From Dacryopinax spathularia (Eukaryota > Basidiomycota > Dacrymycetes > Dacrymycetales > Dacrymycetaceae): a stretch of DNA of 64,000 bases. The position numbers were made by a program, and so were the translations under genes. The notes beneath the pieces were generated by a model that saw only the letters and a program-made list of their open reading frames with translations, searched no databases and was not told where the DNA came from. Below are positions 1 to 14,516 of this stretch, one piece after another. The DNA lies in assembly GCA_037974965.1 (NCBI GenBank), contig JBBPFI010000007.1, positions 310,001-374,000 on the forward strand, in the 5' to 3' direction. Every line of letters begins with the position of its first letter. Position 1 is the stretch's first letter.

Positions 1-1226
1 TAATCTGGGCGTACAAGATGGGATTCGGTGAACAATGGGGCGCAGCACCATTCGTCGGCACACCAGGGCCGGTCCTGACGATGGATCAGGAACTTGTTCA
101 AGCCCTCCTCCCAACTTCCGGCATCACAGCGAATTATCCGATGTCGACCATGATTTACTTCCAGTTCGTCTTCGCCGCGATCACCCTCGTCATCTTGGCC
201 GGTGCCCTGCTGGGCCGCATGAACTTCCTCGCCTGGATGCTTTTCGTCCCGCTCTGGCTCACTTTCTCCTACGTCGTTGGCGCCTTCTCCCTTTGGGGTG
301 GTGGGTTCCTTGCAAGCCGAGGCGTCATCGATTATTCCGGTGGATATGTCATCCATGTTTCCTCCGGTACAGCAGGGTTCGTCGCGGCGTACTGGGTCGG
401 CCCGCGCCTTCCTCAAGACCGCGAAGATTTCCGGCCGAATAACGTGCTCCTCGCCCTTGTGGGTGCTGGTATCCTCTGGACAGGCTGGAACGGCTTCAAT
501 GGTGGTGACCCGTACGCAGCCAGCGCCGATGCAGGCGCAGCCGTTCTCAACACGAACATCGCGACCGCCATGAGTCTGCTGGTATGGACGATCCTCGACC
601 TCATCTTCTTCAAGAAGCCGGCGGTTATTGGCGCGGTGCAAGGCATGATTACCGGTTTGGTAGCCATCACGCCCGCGGCTGGTGTCGTGGCCGGTTGGGG
701 TGCGGTCATCATCGGTGCTCTGTCCGGTTCGATCCCTTGGGTATCGATGAACTACTTCGGCAAGAAGTATCCTCCTTGGACCTGGGTTGATGACACGCTC
801 GGCGTCTACCACACTCACTTGGCTGCCGGCGTAGTAGGCGGTATGGCCACCGGACTCTTCGCAACCGCCGAAGGCTGCGCCGCCTTCGCGCTCACCAATC
901 CGGGCGGCGCGATCGAAGGCAACTGGAAACAAGTCTGGCTGCAGCTCGTCGGCGCATTGTTCATTATCGGCCTCAACCTGGTCATGACCTCCATCATCTG
1001 CTGCTTCATTAAGTACGTATGCCGGATCCCGCTGCGTATGTCCGACGAGGCGCTCTTGATCGGTGATGATGCTGCGCATGGAGAGGATGCGTACGCGTTC
1101 GGCGATGCGGTCCAGCCCAGCTTGCGCGGAAGCCCAAGGCGCGAAATGATGGCTCTGCACGAGCTGGAGGAGGGTAACGGAAAGGGCCATGCAGGTGCTG
1201 CTGCCACGTCCCGTACCGAGCCGTGA
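1..1226 (+). CDS. Ammonium transporter (Amt/Mep), 5' part outside the window
   Basis: Plasma-membrane ammonium channel/transporter of the Amt/Mep/Rh family. The reading frame is already open at base 3, before the first Met at base 18, and the N-terminal membrane segments are missing, so the gene begins left of the window. The visible 400 residues hold about nine hydrophobic helices. The Amt signature is seen as [13 protein letters not shown], which carries the first pore histidine, and the second pore histidine is in [11 protein letters not shown] hydrophilic tail of about 65 residues (from [12 protein letters not shown] on) is cytoplasmic and typical of fungal Mep proteins. No intron is needed in the visible part. 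Which Mep paralogue this is (sensor-type Mep2 or not) cannot be told here. Confidence 0.93.
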   Translation, partial: IWAYKMGFGEQWGAAPFVGTPGPVLTMDQELVQALLPTSGITANYPMSTMIYFQFVFAAITLVILAGALLGRMNFLAWMLFVPLWLTFSYVVGAFSLWGGGFLASRGVIDYSGGYVIHVSSGTAGFVAAYWVGPRLPQDREDFRPNNVLLALVGAGILWTGWNGFNGGDPYAASADAGAAVLNTNIATAMSLLVWTILDLIFFKKPAVIGAVQGMITGLVAITPAAGVVAGWGAVIIGALSGSIPWVSMNYFGKKYPPWTWVDDTLGVYHTHLAAGVVGGMATGLFATAEGCAAFALTNPGGAIEGNWKQVWLQLVGALFIIGLNLVMTSIICCFIKYVCRIPLRMSDEALLIGDDAAHGEDAYAFGDAVQPSLRGSPRREMMALHELEEGNGKGHAGAAATSRTEP

Positions 1227-1961
1227 GTCCCTATTTGGCATGTCCGCTGGCAGTCGTTGACCTTCAAACAGAGTCCAGGCAGGATATTGAGCTGCCCAAT
1301 CGACCTTAGCTGGAGGGGATAAAGGAGTCCCCTTGGCAAATCAAGCATTTGTTTCGCCCCTTACTCAATTCGAGGTTTCTAATGTTCTATGCGGTTGGTT
1401 CAAGGGCGTATTTGCTGGTAGCGCTTTACGCCTACGTGTTCTTACGATAATTTGGCTCAGAAGTAATAGAATGCTGATCTGGCCTGCGAAGTGCGCAACT
1501 AACCGAGCTTTCCGGTCTGTCGAAAGCGAGGTTATGAGAGGCCGGATACCGCCGGCTCGTTTGGTACAAACGGGTCGTACGACAGGGGTAGAATAAGGGT
1601 TATCAGGGGACCGCATGGTCAGGGGTAGCTGTCTGTCGATGACAGGGCATCCTCAGTTGTCATTGGCCGATCAAAGATATGCTCTCTCTGGAACACACCG
1701 AGACATCCGAGATAGGCGGCCGCTGATGATCACTGATCCGGCTCCTTTTTGGGTGTTGCTCTATGGCCGTGAACAACCGTTTCTGCTTTGAGCGGGCCGA
1801 CATGCCTGGCCTTGCGGCTTTTTCGGAGCTATGACATCAATTGAATTCTTCAGTTTCGCTACATTGGATACTGCTCATAGCGTGACGCTCGCTGTCCCGA
1901 TGCAGTGATGCGTCCTATGCGGCTATCGCTCTTGCAATCCAGGACCTCAAGAGGTGGTATG
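1227..1961. other. Intergenic, tail-to-tail between transporter and iminopeptidase
   Basis: Both neighbouring genes end here. Short open frames exist on both strands, but none has splice partners, a recognisable domain or length that supports a gene. No tRNA-like cloverleaf was seen. Confidence 0.5.
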
Positions 1962-3545
<1,584 letters not shown>

Positions 3546-3881
3546 GATGGTTAATTGGAAGGCAGACGAGCGATAGGAGACGACCAGCAGGCAAGCGTCC
3601 TGCAGTTGTGCGGTTCCTCGAGTCCCTTACGAGATTGTAGGCCGCATATATTCCGGAATGTATGGAATGTCAATCAATACGTTCGTCTATCAGGCCTTGC
3701 CAACAGGAGGGACAGTCTAATATCAGGTCTCTTGGTTGTATTCCTTGCTTGTCCGTAGACTAGTAAATGGACTGTATGGAACGAGGGCGATAGGAATAAG
3801 GACACAGCGAAGTAACGAAATGCACGAAAAGGTACACTACAGCTACGGGTATGTGGAGAAAGGTGCGGAACGCAAAGTCGT
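3546..3881. other. Intergenic, PP2A 3' end to iminopeptidase promoter
   Basis: This 336-bp spacer holds the 3' end of the PP2A transcript and the iminopeptidase promoter. I see no conserved element or RNA gene in it. Confidence 0.45.
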
Positions 3882-5219
<1,338 letters not shown>

Positions 5220-5730
5220 GTTGCCGTTCCGGACGTTATTTTGGTTGCTTTTAGCAGAGAGTTGGGTATTGTCGTACTTTTGATGATGAGCGCTTGAGGA
5301 CAGGGTGTGCGAGCTCGACCTTGGAATCTGGAGCGCCAGTTTGGTCCCGCCGTGATTGAGCCACCGCCACGCGTGTTGTCTCCTGAAGTTGGCGAATCAT
5401 AAACGAATCTCAACTTGAATTTCACCTCGATGAACGCAGTTTTCTGATATCACAAGTGACGATGCCTGTCTCTTTGGACTCGGATGATCATATACGGACC
5501 CTCTTGCACGCATGACGATTCCGCTTCTTCGAAGCGGTGTGATTGCGTTTCTGAGTCATGCATCTGTCCGACCGCCAAGGACTTCTGAGGACTTATTATA
5601 ATGGGATTCAGTAGTAGCGGCAGACCAAACCAAGATTGGCAGCGAAAGCAAGAATGCTTTATGTCTGCCAAAATTATGAGGACGCGACTGAATTCTGCTT
5701 TCATCATGCGCCGCGTGGTTGCCGCCGCGG
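5220..5730. other. Divergent promoter region between PP2A and HEN1
   Basis: The two genes are transcribed away from each other. The HEN1 5' exon may extend into this span, because an open frame with several Mets lies at 5601-5825 in another frame. No clear TATA box or repeat was identified. Confidence 0.4.
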
Positions 5731-7444
5731 ATGATCTTCCACATGCTCTGCCTTCGGCGCCATTCAAGCGCCGCCCTGCTCCTTGTTCTCTCCCTTCATT
5801 GGCACGACTGGCTTCTCTTCTCTAACTCCTCTTATCACCTAATCAAGCTGGACGAACCACACATACCCGCAAGTTCTAACCCCAGTGATGAGTCACCATT
5901 GCTGGAAGTCAAGTTTCGGCCATACCTTTGGGAAGAACGCCATGCATGGGTGCTAAAGGTTCTTCGACAAGAGCAAGCTCGTACAGTAATAATAACGTTC
6001 CCGATTGCGTAATGTTGTCGTTTAATGCTGAGCTAGGTACTGGACATAGGCTGTGGCGAAGGCTCTCTTCTGTCAACACTCTGCCAACCCGCTCAGACAG
6101 TCTGGGATCCTGAGCTCTCAGAGCTTGAAAGTCCAGCTTATCGAGATCTGTATCTGGACAAGATCGCAGGTCTGGACATTCTTCCGACCGAGCTCCAGAA
6201 GGCGGCAATGTCAACACGACCTGTTCCGCAAGCTCCTCCGCCCACGGAGAGAACTTGGATCAGAGATCCTGTCAGATGGAGTCCGCTCGAGGTGGAGCTG
6301 TGGCAGGGCAGTCTGGATGTGTACAATCCAAAACTGGCCTTATATGAGTATATGGTCGCCATGGAGGTGTAAGAGCAAGGTTCGATGTACTGTTTATTCG
6401 CTAAGCGCCGTATCAGCATCGAGCACCTCCCTGAGGAGATCTTGCCCCGATTCGCTCCCATGATTCTCGGTGGCTATCGACCCAAATGCCTTCTTGTCAC
6501 CACACCGAATTACAGCTTCAACGTGCTCTTCACAAAGCCGGGACATGTTGATCCTGGAGCGTACCCGGATCCTACGGGCCGAACTGATCGGCATTTCCGG
6601 CATGACGATCACAAGTTCGAATGGACTGAAGAAGAGTTCCGTGCCTGGTGTGGTAAGTACACAAGTTCGGCTTGAGCTCTATTTCTGATCCGTCACAGAA
6701 TCCGCAGCGAAGGACTTCGGTTACGATGTTGAGGTTGGCGGCGTTGGATACCCGCTCTCGGTCGACCCGTTTGGACGTGAAGCACCATTCGCATCGCAGA
6801 CAGCCTTGTTTCGCCGTCGAGACCGAGACCAGTCTCCAGAGTCTTTGGCCCAGGACGTCACTGCGCAACAAGCGCATATGCTGTTTGCCCATCACGTCCA
6901 CCAGCCACATCCCTCTGCTGGCATTTTCTCTCCCGCAACTGACATCAGAGCGCGAATCGAGCAGCTCATGGACGCATGGCAGAGCGGGACCGTTACAGCC
7001 AGAGAGCTTTGGAACGACTGGCGCATCCCGTTCATGTGCGGTGGCTCGCTTGCGTGCCTTCTGGATGCAATCAAGGATGGAGGGGTAGAATGGGAGGTGG
7101 TCGCCAACGAAGAATGCAAGAAGAATCGCATGGCCGTCGCGATCACTTGGAAGTCCTTCACCGTGAAGGCGCAAGAAGAACAAGAAGACACCCCGGACAA
7201 GCCTGAAGTAACCAGTGATGTGTCAGATGACGAGTTCAGCGAGCCTGAGCAGGAAGGATGGGGTGAATCGCGCTGGGAGAACACGGTACCACAGGATGCG
7301 ACGACGGGCGGCTGGGGAAGTGCTGGTTCTAGCGATCTTCAACAAGGAGGCGGCTGGGGAGATGAGACGGGATGGTGGGGACATTCCACACATACCACGA
7401 CATATGATACCCCTTCAGGAGGATGTGCAGACGTCCCAGCTTAG
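5731..7444 (+). CDS. HEN1: HEN1 small-RNA 2'-O-methyltransferase with C-terminal GW/WG motifs
   Basis: Methylates the 2'-OH of the 3' end of Argonaute-bound small RNAs, protecting them from tailing and decay. Exons 5731-5985, 6037-6368, 6417-6652 and 6699-7444 give 522 residues. The SAM site reads VLDIGCGEGSLL. The HEN1 metal centre is present as MEVIEHL (two Glu and a His) with the partner His in the region of FRHDDHKFEW. LVTTPNYSFNVLF is the conserved motif after it. The N-terminal La and dsRNA-binding parts of plant HEN1 are absent, as in animal and fungal forms. The last 60 residues hold EGWGES, GGWGSA, GGGWGD and GWWGHS in an acidic, disordered context, resembling an Argonaute hook. Start is the first in-frame Met; a further 5' exon is possible. 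Confidence 0.9.
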
Positions 7445-7610
7445 CCATGGAACGGTGTAGCCTAGTCCTTCAGCCATGTATACGACCAATGCTCGTCCAT
7501 TGATATAGTACATGCGCTACGAAACGTGCTGTCTCCCTGTCCTATCTGTGAAATAGGGTCAGATAAGCGCGCCGCAGCGGAACTGTTGGCGTAAGTACCT
7601 ATGATCCTAC

Positions 7611-7941
7611 TCAAAGACTCCGCCGCTCGAACGACTCGAAACGAAGGTCCGCTCGTCTTGGTGCTACAGGAAGTCAATATATGCAGCACATCCCAGCTGA
7701 TCCGCAATCACCTATTAAGGGGTTCAACTGAGCCATGTAGGTGATAGCCCACATGAGGTAGCAACAGGCGAGGGTGAGCAGAATGCTCGTTCGGATCAGG
7801 CTAGTATCATGTCAGAGACCAAGTTCGCTCGACAAGCCTGAGGACGTACGTCTGTTGGTCTCCTTTCGGTGTTAGCCACCAGCCAACAAAGCCGGCAGCA
7901 ACAGTAATGGCGAGAATGATAATGACCAGCCAAGCGCTCAT
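7611..7941 (-). CDS. V-ATPase subunit e (Vma9-like)
   Basis: Small proteolipid-like subunit of the membrane V0 sector of the vacuolar proton pump. Three exons, with introns just after QQT (GTACGT donor) and just after LNPLI, give a product of about 79 residues with two membrane helices. Exon 1 reads MSAWLVIIILAITVAAGFVG, then WWLTPKGDQQT. Exon 2 adds LIRTSILLTLACCYLMWAIT and MAQLNPLI. Exon 3 adds a short basic tail beginning APRR, as in the family, plus about 13 extra residues. It shares a 227-bp divergent promoter with RPA2. The gene is too short and too interrupted to stand out as one open frame. Confidence 0.9.
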
Positions 7942-8081
7942 GTTGCAAAGGTAACGTTGAGGTCGATGTCGACAATGACGAGGTCCCTGCGACCAACACC
8001 GCATGCGCCGGTGATCTCACTGCCCCTTCGCTTCCGTGACTCCTATCGGAAGCAATTGGAGAAGATCAGGGCGCAATAATG

Positions 8082-8099
8082 AGACGCGTCGACGCGTCT
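8082..8099. promoter_or_regulatory. Paired MCB (MluI cell-cycle) boxes upstream of RPA2
   Basis: The sequence AGACGCGTCGACGCGTCT is a perfect 18-bp palindrome holding two ACGCGT boxes at 8084-8089 and 8092-8097, 69 bp before the RPA2 start codon. ACGCGT is the site of the MBF (Mbp1/Swi6-type) G1/S activator in yeasts, and RPA genes are classic MBF targets. Binding here is inferred. Confidence 0.65.
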
Positions 8100-8168
8100 G
8101 TAGAAGTGCTCCTGCTCCTTTCTTACATTCCTCGTTTGCCGCCTTACTCCTTCCCTTTAAACTGAAGA

Positions 8169-9218
8169 ATGTCCAGTCCATTCTACGGAAATGCAGGTGG
8201 CGGGGGAGGAGGAGGGTTCCTGCCCAAGTCACCGTATGGTAGCCAAGAGAGTCCTTCTGGAGGTACACGAGTGAGTTAGAAATGAACCGGACTTTCAGAG
8301 GCTGACTATATGCGGTATTTGCAGAAACCGGGCACGCACTCCTTGAGGCCAGTCACGATCAAGCAAATCAATGAGTCCACACAGTCGCATGGGGAGGCTG
8401 AATGGCAAATAGACGGTGTCGAAGTACCATCGGTGCGTCCTAACAACTACGACGCACCCAGGACCTGTGACTCACATACCGCGTCACCAGGTTAGCTTCG
8501 TTGCTCAAGTACGCAACAAAGCTCAACAAGCTACCAATACGGCCTTCAGCCTGGAAGACGGTACTGGGCATGTTGACGCCAGGCTATGGTCGGACTCGTC
8601 AGATCCGGACAATGCGGCAGGGAGCGAGATTGAGTAAGCATATCGCCACATATATGCGTGTCTCCGCTGACCCTTGCCCTGCCAGAAATGACATGTGGGT
8701 GCGCGTGCAGGGAACAATCAAGGAGTTCAACAAAAAGAAGCATGTGGCTGCCCAGCGTGTTCGGAAGATCGACGACAAGCTGGAAGTCTACTACCACTAT
8801 TGTGAAGCACTGTCTGTACACCTCGAGTTCACGAAGGGCCCAGCAAAGGGTGGAGCGGCGGCGAACGGTCATGCCCAGCCGAATGGCACCGGCAACGCCC
8901 CTTCAGACTATGCAATGGCTGGCACCAGCGGTGGAGGGGGTGCGACCGACTATTCACATATGCCGCCGCTCGACCAAGCTATCATGAAGTACATCGAGAG
9001 CAGCGGAAACCCAGACGGGTGCCACATTACGGCTATTTCCCGAGCTGTCGGCAGGAATGGGAACGTGACGGCGGAACAGATCAGGTATGTCGTCCTTTAC
9101 AGAGTCATTGAGTCGCGGCTGACGAAATTGCAGTATGGCGCTGGAGAGGCTCTCCGATGACGGCCATGTGTACAATACTCTCGATGATAACCACTACCAG
9201 TCCGTGAACGCGTCATGA
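8169..9218 (+). CDS. RPA2: Replication protein A 32-kDa subunit (RPA2)
   Basis: Middle subunit of the single-stranded-DNA-binding heterotrimer used in replication, repair and recombination. Five exons. The N-terminus MSSPFYGNAGGGGGGGFLPK is the Ser/Gly-rich phosphorylation region. The OB fold follows: RPVTIKQINES, VSFVAQVRNKAQQATN, TAFSLEDGTGHVDARLW, and WVRVQGTIKEFNKKKHV. A Gly/Ala linker leads to the C-terminal winged helix (AIMKYIESSGNPDGCHITAI to MALERLSDDGHVYNTLDDNH). It ends NAS-stop. Introns lie after the TR of the N-terminal region, at VEVPS/VSF, before NDMW and inside EQIS. MCB boxes upstream fit G1/S control. Confidence 0.93.
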
Positions 9219-9546
9219 GATTGAGATGAGAAGCGGTTTCTTTTCTAGTATGCGCATACACAGTACTCTTGGTGATCGTTGTCCTACTGTCATGGCCCTG
9301 TAATATGTATCCAGCGAAGCATAATCGGTGAACGTCGCATAAGGCAGCATCCTGGCGCACCCCCACCGTCCCCTGTTGGTCCGCTCGCACGACGATGAAC
9401 ATATTAGCGCAGTTGTTACGCGTGCAAACCCCCCGTGCAGCCAACAAATTGAATGACTGACGTCGACCGTTCCGCCCTTTCAAATCGCATTGTATTTTAA
9501 TGTACAGTGTATGTGTATCAAATGCCCTGGGTATACTGCTTTATTG
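9219..9546. other. Intergenic, tail-to-tail
   Basis: 3' ends of RPA2 and the large PPR-like gene. No supportable gene or repeat. Confidence 0.4.
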
Positions 9547-12500
9547 TCAAGGGACCGAATCCGTGCTATAAAAGATCTCCCGCCTGTCGTAAGGAGAATT
9601 GTGATAGTAGAAGTCCAGCCGGGCTTTCATCTCCCTCGTCGTTAACCCTTCCCATGTCCTTGGATCCTCTGACGCAGGCCTATGTTTGAGGAGCCGTTGT
9701 CGCTTTCGCTCGAGGTATTCAGGCTGCATGCGCCGTTTGCGCACTGCAGCCTTGTGGAGCGCAGCCTCAGCCTGCTTCGCGAGATGCAGCAGGCCTATAA
9801 CTTTCTTCGCTGACAACCAGTCCCCTCTTGCTGAGAACGCTCGAATGAACTGCCTATAGAACGGCCGGGCGTGCTTCGTTGGGTGTATTGACTGGCGTGC
9901 TTCGGCGCTTGGCACCCTCGGCTCTCGTAATGTTCCAAAGAAGCCATTGGGATGAGCCTCCGAGCCTGGATAACCGAGTACGAAAAGCCGATCGAACAGA
10001 TGCTGTAGGTTGCGAACGGACATCGTCGATGACCGCAAGACCGAGTGAAGAAGCAGGTTTGTAGTAACCGGATCTACTCTTGCTTTGCCCCATGATACCT
10101 TGTACAGCATATATCGAGCCATCTTGATTGTATGCAGGTTTCTCGGGCTATATCTACCAACACGTAGGATCTTCGTTAGGACCAGGTTATGGACTAGCGA
10201 TCGATTCGGTTGCCATCTCTGGTGGAAAACCGGCTTTCGCATCTCCGTCGTGAAGACGACGGCAGGGCTGGCAGGGCCATCGTGGGGGATCGACATGTCA
10301 CCCTCAAGGGACGGAACAATTCGCTTCATCCGCTTGATCAGCTTCTTCGATCGGCTGAGAGGCACATTGCGGAAAAGCCGACTAGGTAGGTACGCCCGCA
10401 GCTCGCCATCGAGTCGTCCCTCTTTCATGCGCTGGTGGAGTCGTTCGGCGATAGACACCGGAAACTTCAAATCGCCCGAATGAATGAGGATATGAGAAGC
10501 GGTCCTCCACGTCCACGGACTAAAGTCGACATCGTCGCCCAGCGCTTGGAGAAGGACCTTCCCGAAAATGGCCCGCCTGCTCTGCGGAATCACCGTGTCG
10601 GGATCTCTTGTGACGTTCTCGACCCAGCTTCGCAGATACAGTTGCCGGAGGTCATCGTCCAACGTGGAGTTTTGCAGCATTTCATTCGCGATGTCCCAGT
10701 GGTCCTCCGAGAAGGCGGTGTAAAAAATCCGTGTGGGAGTCGCTGACCAAATTGCCGTATCTTTTGCTCTAGCGTGTTGCAGCACTTCAACAGCCTTGCG
10801 CAGGTTGGTCGAAACTAATCCAGCCGCAAGCCGATTCATCACAACTTCGAGCTGTGCCGAACCCGATCCAAAAAGTTGACCGATCCATACTAATAGGTCA
10901 TCGATTCGGGACTTGGCATCGTCAAGAGCTGCAAAGGCTGCCTGAAGAATGGCAACGGAAAGCTCGACTTGCCAGATTTCCGCCTCACGACTGCCGCGTG
11001 GCAGGCGTAAGACCTGCTGGTCGCCGAATAACCAAACAAGCACGGAGGCCAGAAAAGGTGCATCTTCCGGAGAGGCGGTCGTATTGATGAAGTAGAGTAG
11101 AATGGAGAAGTGCACAACCGGTGGTGCGCCGCACATGGGAAAAGTCTCCAGCCAAGCCACCCATAGTCGTTCTCGTATCCCTGCAAACCCGGGCGGTCTA
11201 CCATCGGTGCTTGCAAGATAGAGTGTTATGAGACCGGAGACAATATTGGAAGAAGTCCACGTCTCGATGGATGGGACTGGGGTTGGAGCGGCAGATCCGT
11301 CTGCGATCTCGTACTGCTTAGGCTTGCGCCACCAAGCGGGGAGGAGCGCGACCATGAGATGCGCAGCGGCTTCCGTGTCGTTCGACATCATGTTCTCCAC
11401 CTCGCTGCTGGCCCACTCTTTAAGGACAGAGTCGTAGTGCCCGGGTTCTGAGTAGATGGGCGCCGAGCTCAGTGGCGGCTGTAAAGCACTGAAGAGGAAG
11501 GCGTAAAGGTCGTGAGGCGTTGGGATTGGAGCGAAAGGTGCAGCTTCCAGCCCATTTGGCCGCTCTTCGCGGCGATAGCGATTCCAACTGGCTTCCAATG
11601 ACCGTCGAAGACATGGGACGACGAGTTCTGCCAACTGTAGGGCTCGTACTTGTGAACAAGCACGGAGCACCTCCCAGCACACTTGAGGAATCCCTTTCCA
11701 TGCACTCGGTAATGGATCGGCATGGTACTGCCTAATGACGTGAATAGCTTCTTGCAAGATCTCTTCGTCCAGCGGAAGTGACAGCAGGCCATAAACGTAT
11801 GGACCGTAAAGTTCGCGTGAAAGGAGGTGGCGAAGAGTTGGAAAGAGCTGACGAGCACGTTTCATAGCCACTTTGCGTCGGAGGACTACCCAAGGTGATA
11901 AGTATGGAGATCTCGGCTCCATGTGAGATGAAGACGAACCATTCCGGGTTTCATGCGCTTTAGCTAGGTACGCCATGAAAAGCCAGTACAGGTCCCGTGT
12001 GTCGAGCGGCATTAGCCGACGCTTCTCTTTGGCAAGTCGTCGGACGTAGACCCAGTACGTCTTGTCGCCTGCTGAAGCGGATCGTATCAAGGGCGTTAGC
12101 GGATGATGACCCTCCGCCCTCTCTGCGTACTGTCTTGGGGAGAACGTCTTGCTCTTTGTCCCAGGGAGCGCGGAAGTTGCCAGGGATAGACTACCGAACA
12201 ATGCGATAAGATGTGTCGAAATGCCTTTCCGCGCTAGCTCTCCGGTTTCCTCGAGGCGGCTCGCGGAAAGGTACCATTCAAAGAGTTTGGCAGCGGAAGG
12301 TGGTGGAATTGGTGGAGTCTTGGACTGGTAGTTGCCCAGGAGCGCGTCAAGGCGAATGCCCCCGCGCGACATTAGTGACGGTCCACTCGTTTGAGAGTCT
12401 TGATTGCTGTCGCGACGCTGAGACCGAGTAGGACCAACTGATGGCCCGGGTTTGAAAGAAGGTTGAAAGAATGAAGGGCGTGGGTTTACTGACTCTGGGT

Positions 12501-13075
12501 ACGTTCTTCGACCGAGCCCTGGTCCATACATTCTCGGTACCGGGTCTGGAGGTTCGGGCGGTATTGGTGGGGTCGGGACGACCTCAGATGCGGGACTCTC
12601 AACCGACACGTCGACGCTGTCTTCCGCCGTTTTCTCCGTCGACGACTCTTTCCGCATCTCCATCAGTTCCGGACCATTAGGCCAGGGATACAGCTCCAAA
12701 GCGATTCTACGTCGAAGTGTAGTGGGCTCTTCCTCTCCCGCCAGGGAAGCCTTCTGCTTGAGCTGCCGCCCTCCGCGTGTCACCGGCAAAGAGGTCGCGT
12801 GTCGACAGTGGCCGACAGGTTTAAAGACATCGACCCAGACGGAGACGCATCGGAGGAGAGTGTCGTATGGGCTGTGTTTGATGGGTCCTCTGCCCAACAC
12901 ATGCCTGTACAACATGCCATGTCATGCACTTGGTCGGTGCTGTTGGTATGCGCGCATACAAAGCGGAGACGACGAGGAGGCTCCCTAGCACGGCGAGCAG
13001 CGTCCGTTGCACAACGACCTCCAGGACCCTGAGAAGCCGATTGTTGGTGGCGGTGCCCCAACCACGTGGAGCCAT
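9547..13075 (-). CDS. Large helical-repeat (PPR-like) protein, probably mitochondrial
   Basis: About 1,158 residues, not assigned to a named family. The bulk is one uninterrupted exon of 3.3 kb (9547-12904), unusual beside its intron-dense neighbours. A 5' exon (12960-13075, MAPRGWGTATNNRLLRVLEV onward) joins in phase through a 55-nt intron with a GTATGC donor and TACAG acceptor. It gives an Arg-rich hydrophobic N-terminus like a mitochondrial presequence. If that exon is not used, the Met at 12915 is the start. Residues about 350-1000 look like successive paired helices of the PPR/TPR kind, for example AVEVLQHARAKDTAIW and DIANEMLQNSTLDDDLRQLY. The C-terminus is Lys/Arg-rich. A role in mitochondrial RNA metabolism or translation is a guess from architecture only. 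Its promoter is shared with ribosomal P0. Confidence 0.72.
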
Positions 13076-13363
13076 GCAGGTGGCGATGCAGTCTGGTACT
13101 GTACAGTTTTACAAGGTCCCTCATTTGACCTTCTCACGCTCGTCGCTGTCCTCCATACCGACGACCTGCCTTGAAATATCCGTTGAGCCCATCAAGGTAC
13201 GCAAACGATGGCGAGAAGGTGTCGGAGATGCTGACCAGGTCACTATAGAGGTCAACCGGGAGGCACTCGTTCTTGTTCCAATAAATTTCGTGCGTTACCG
13301 GAGCCACTGTCCGTCGATGTCCGTCTGACATCGCTTTTAGACGACTAAATCTAATCTAACAAC

Positions 13364-14516
13364 ATGGGAGCCACTCGCGCTGAAAAGGAGAAGTACTTCG
13401 CCAAGCTCCGTGAGCTTTTGGAGACTTACCGTACGAGAAATTGTGACAGTACGGAGTTAACGGGCGCTGACCTTCTGTGTAGCCTCCATCTTCGTTGTCA
13501 ATGTCGACAACGTCGGGTCGAACCAGATGCATCAGATCCGTGTCGCTCTCCGCGGCAAGGGTGTTGTGCTGATGGGCAAGAACACCATGGTCCGCCGTGC
13601 TCTGCGTTCCATCCTGTCCGAGATGCCTCAGTACGAGCGTCTCCTTCCGCACGTCAAGGGCAACATCGGGTTCGTCTTCACGTCCGGTGACCTCAAGGAC
13701 GTCCGCACTGCCATCACCGCCAACCGTGTCCGTGCCCCCGCCCGCGCTGGTGCTCTCGCCCCGGTCGACGTCACTGTCCCTGCCGGTAACACCGGTATGG
13801 AGCCCGGCAAGACTTCTTTCTTCCAGGCCCTGCAGATCCCCACCAAGATCGCTCGTGGTACCATCGAAATCGTTGCCGACATCAAGGTCGTCACCGCTGG
13901 TACCCGTGTCGGTTCATCCGAGGCGACCCTGCTCAACATGTTGAACATCTCGCCGTTCACGTACGGTATGACCGTCCTCCAGATCTTCGACCAGGGCACC
14001 TGCTTCCACCCCGATGTCCTGGACGTCGACGAGAAGGAGCTGATCGACAAGTTCATGTCGGGTATCAAGACGATTGCCAGCATCTCGCTCGCTCTCCACT
14101 ATCCGACCATTGTCTCCGTCATGCACTCTCTGGTCAACTCGTACAAGAACCTCCTGGCCATCGCTTTGGTCACGGACTACTCGTTCGAGGGTGCCGAGAA
14201 GGTGAGCCTCTCAATCCATCTTTGGCCTATTCGGGGGATGCATCTTGCTTATACACTGAAAATACTTAATGTCCACGGACATGACGACCCATTGTTCTAT
14301 CTCTGACAAACCTTCCCTCTCTGTCTGCTTGAAATTGGTGCTAACAACGAATAATAGATCAAGGCCTACCTTGAGAACCCCGAGGCATTCGCCGTCGCCG
14401 CAGCTCCCGCTGCCGCCGCCGAGGAGGCTGCTCCTGCTGCAGCTGAGGAGGCCGCCCCGGCTGCTGAGGAGGCTGAGGAGTCGGACGACGACATGGGCCT
14501 GGGTCTCTTTGACTAA
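13364..14516 (+). CDS. RPP0: 60S acidic ribosomal protein P0
   Basis: P0 anchors the P1/P2 stalk on the large ribosomal subunit and binds 26S rRNA, at the GTPase centre. Exons 13364-13430, 13483-14201 and 14358-14516 give about 314 residues. It starts [20 protein letters not shown] and contains the RNA-binding part (NMFIVGADNV-like line seen as [19 protein letters not shown], then [10 protein letters not shown]) and the Ala-rich hinge. It ends with the invariant acidic stalk peptide [12 protein letters not shown]. Codon choice is strongly biased to C-ending codons (GTC, CTC, AAG), as expected of a highly expressed gene. Intron 2 is 156 nt, about three times the local norm; it was checked by eye for a C/D snoRNA without success. 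Confidence 0.96.

Noticed and set aside
12821-13124. Separate small gene on the minus strand upstream of the PPR-like gene
   Set aside because: Its first part joins in phase to the large exon and is better read as the 5' exon of that gene.
14202-14357. Possible snoRNA in the long second intron of P0
   Set aside because: No properly spaced C and D boxes with a terminal stem were found.
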